Below, piece by piece: positions 5,911-5,930 of a stretch of DNA of 5,930 bases. The stretch's first letter is position 1. Each line of letters begins with the position of its first letter. Origin of the DNA: an uncultured Clostridia bacterium (GTDB taxonomy: Bacteria; Bacillota; Clostridia; Christensenellales; CAG-314); assembly GCA_937915515.1 (NCBI GenBank), contig CALGIK010000052.1, forward strand, positions 1 through 5,930. Direction: 5' to 3'. The notes under the pieces were generated by a model. It was not told the DNA's origin and searched no databases. It was given only the letters and a program-made list of their open reading frames with translations. The position numbers and the translations under genes are program-made.

Positions 5911-5917
5911 CTCCTTT
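5911..5917 (-). promoter_or_regulatory. Ribosome binding site of the ABC ATPase gene
   Basis: Minus-strand AAAGGAG lies seven bases before the ATG at 5901-5903. This spacing decides for that start over the in-frame ATG at 5925-5927. The site probably lies within the 3' end of the preceding operon gene, because no promoter is seen in the few bases available. Confidence 0.8.
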
Positions 5918-5930
5918 GCTGACGCATTTT

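Noticed and set aside
5896..5930. Possible end of the upstream operon gene (frame ending [10 protein letters not shown] with a TAA overlapping the ATPase start).
   Set aside because: Only 35 bases are visible, and a second frame with a stop at 5885-5887 is equally possible. A partner ATPase gene is expected here, but the sequence cannot show which frame it uses.

Overview
The window looks like chromosome from a low-GC, Gram-positive-type bacterium, most likely an uncultured gut or rumen clostridial lineage. This is inferred from strong AGGAGG-type ribosome sites, near-consensus TTGACA/TATAAT promoters, AT-rich intergenic DNA, a BspA-like leucine-rich-repeat lipoprotein with InlB-type (Listeria-Bacteroides) repeats, and a Dpp/Opp-type peptide transporter ATPase. 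No species can be named from the sequence alone.

Layout from left to right. Positions 1-112 hold two GC-rich hairpins: a plus-strand terminator for a gene off the left edge, and a second hairpin beyond the 3' end of the next gene. Positions 113-3610 (minus strand) are one long gene for a secreted lipoprotein: signal peptide with lipobox, three InlB-type repeats, a long block of BspA-like LRRs, a truncated fourth InlB-type repeat, and a C-terminal beta-rich domain. It is split into three reading frames by two frameshifts, so as written only the first 805 of about 1,165 residues would be made. Positions 3611-3775 are a compact divergent control region. Positions 3776-4214 (plus strand) are a MarR-family regulator gene, also frameshifted once near codon 40. 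Positions 4215-4430 hold a terminator hairpin between convergent genes. Positions 4431-5903 (minus strand) are an intact peptide ABC transporter ATPase with an unrecognised C-terminal extension of about 165 residues, apparently the last gene of an operon entering from the right.

The most interesting part is 3611-3775. It holds two back-to-back promoters (each TTGACA with a 17-base spacer) and three related TTGTA/TACAA-type palindromes. One lies at the predicted start of the lipoprotein transcript, one covers the lipoprotein -10 box, and one overlaps the -35 box of the marR promoter. The arrangement suggests that the MarR protein represses both itself and the surface lipoprotein. Both genes of this pair carry frameshifts while the neighbouring transporter gene is clean. 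That means either the regulator-adhesin module is decaying (or switches by indels), or the assembly has indel errors here; the sequence alone cannot decide.
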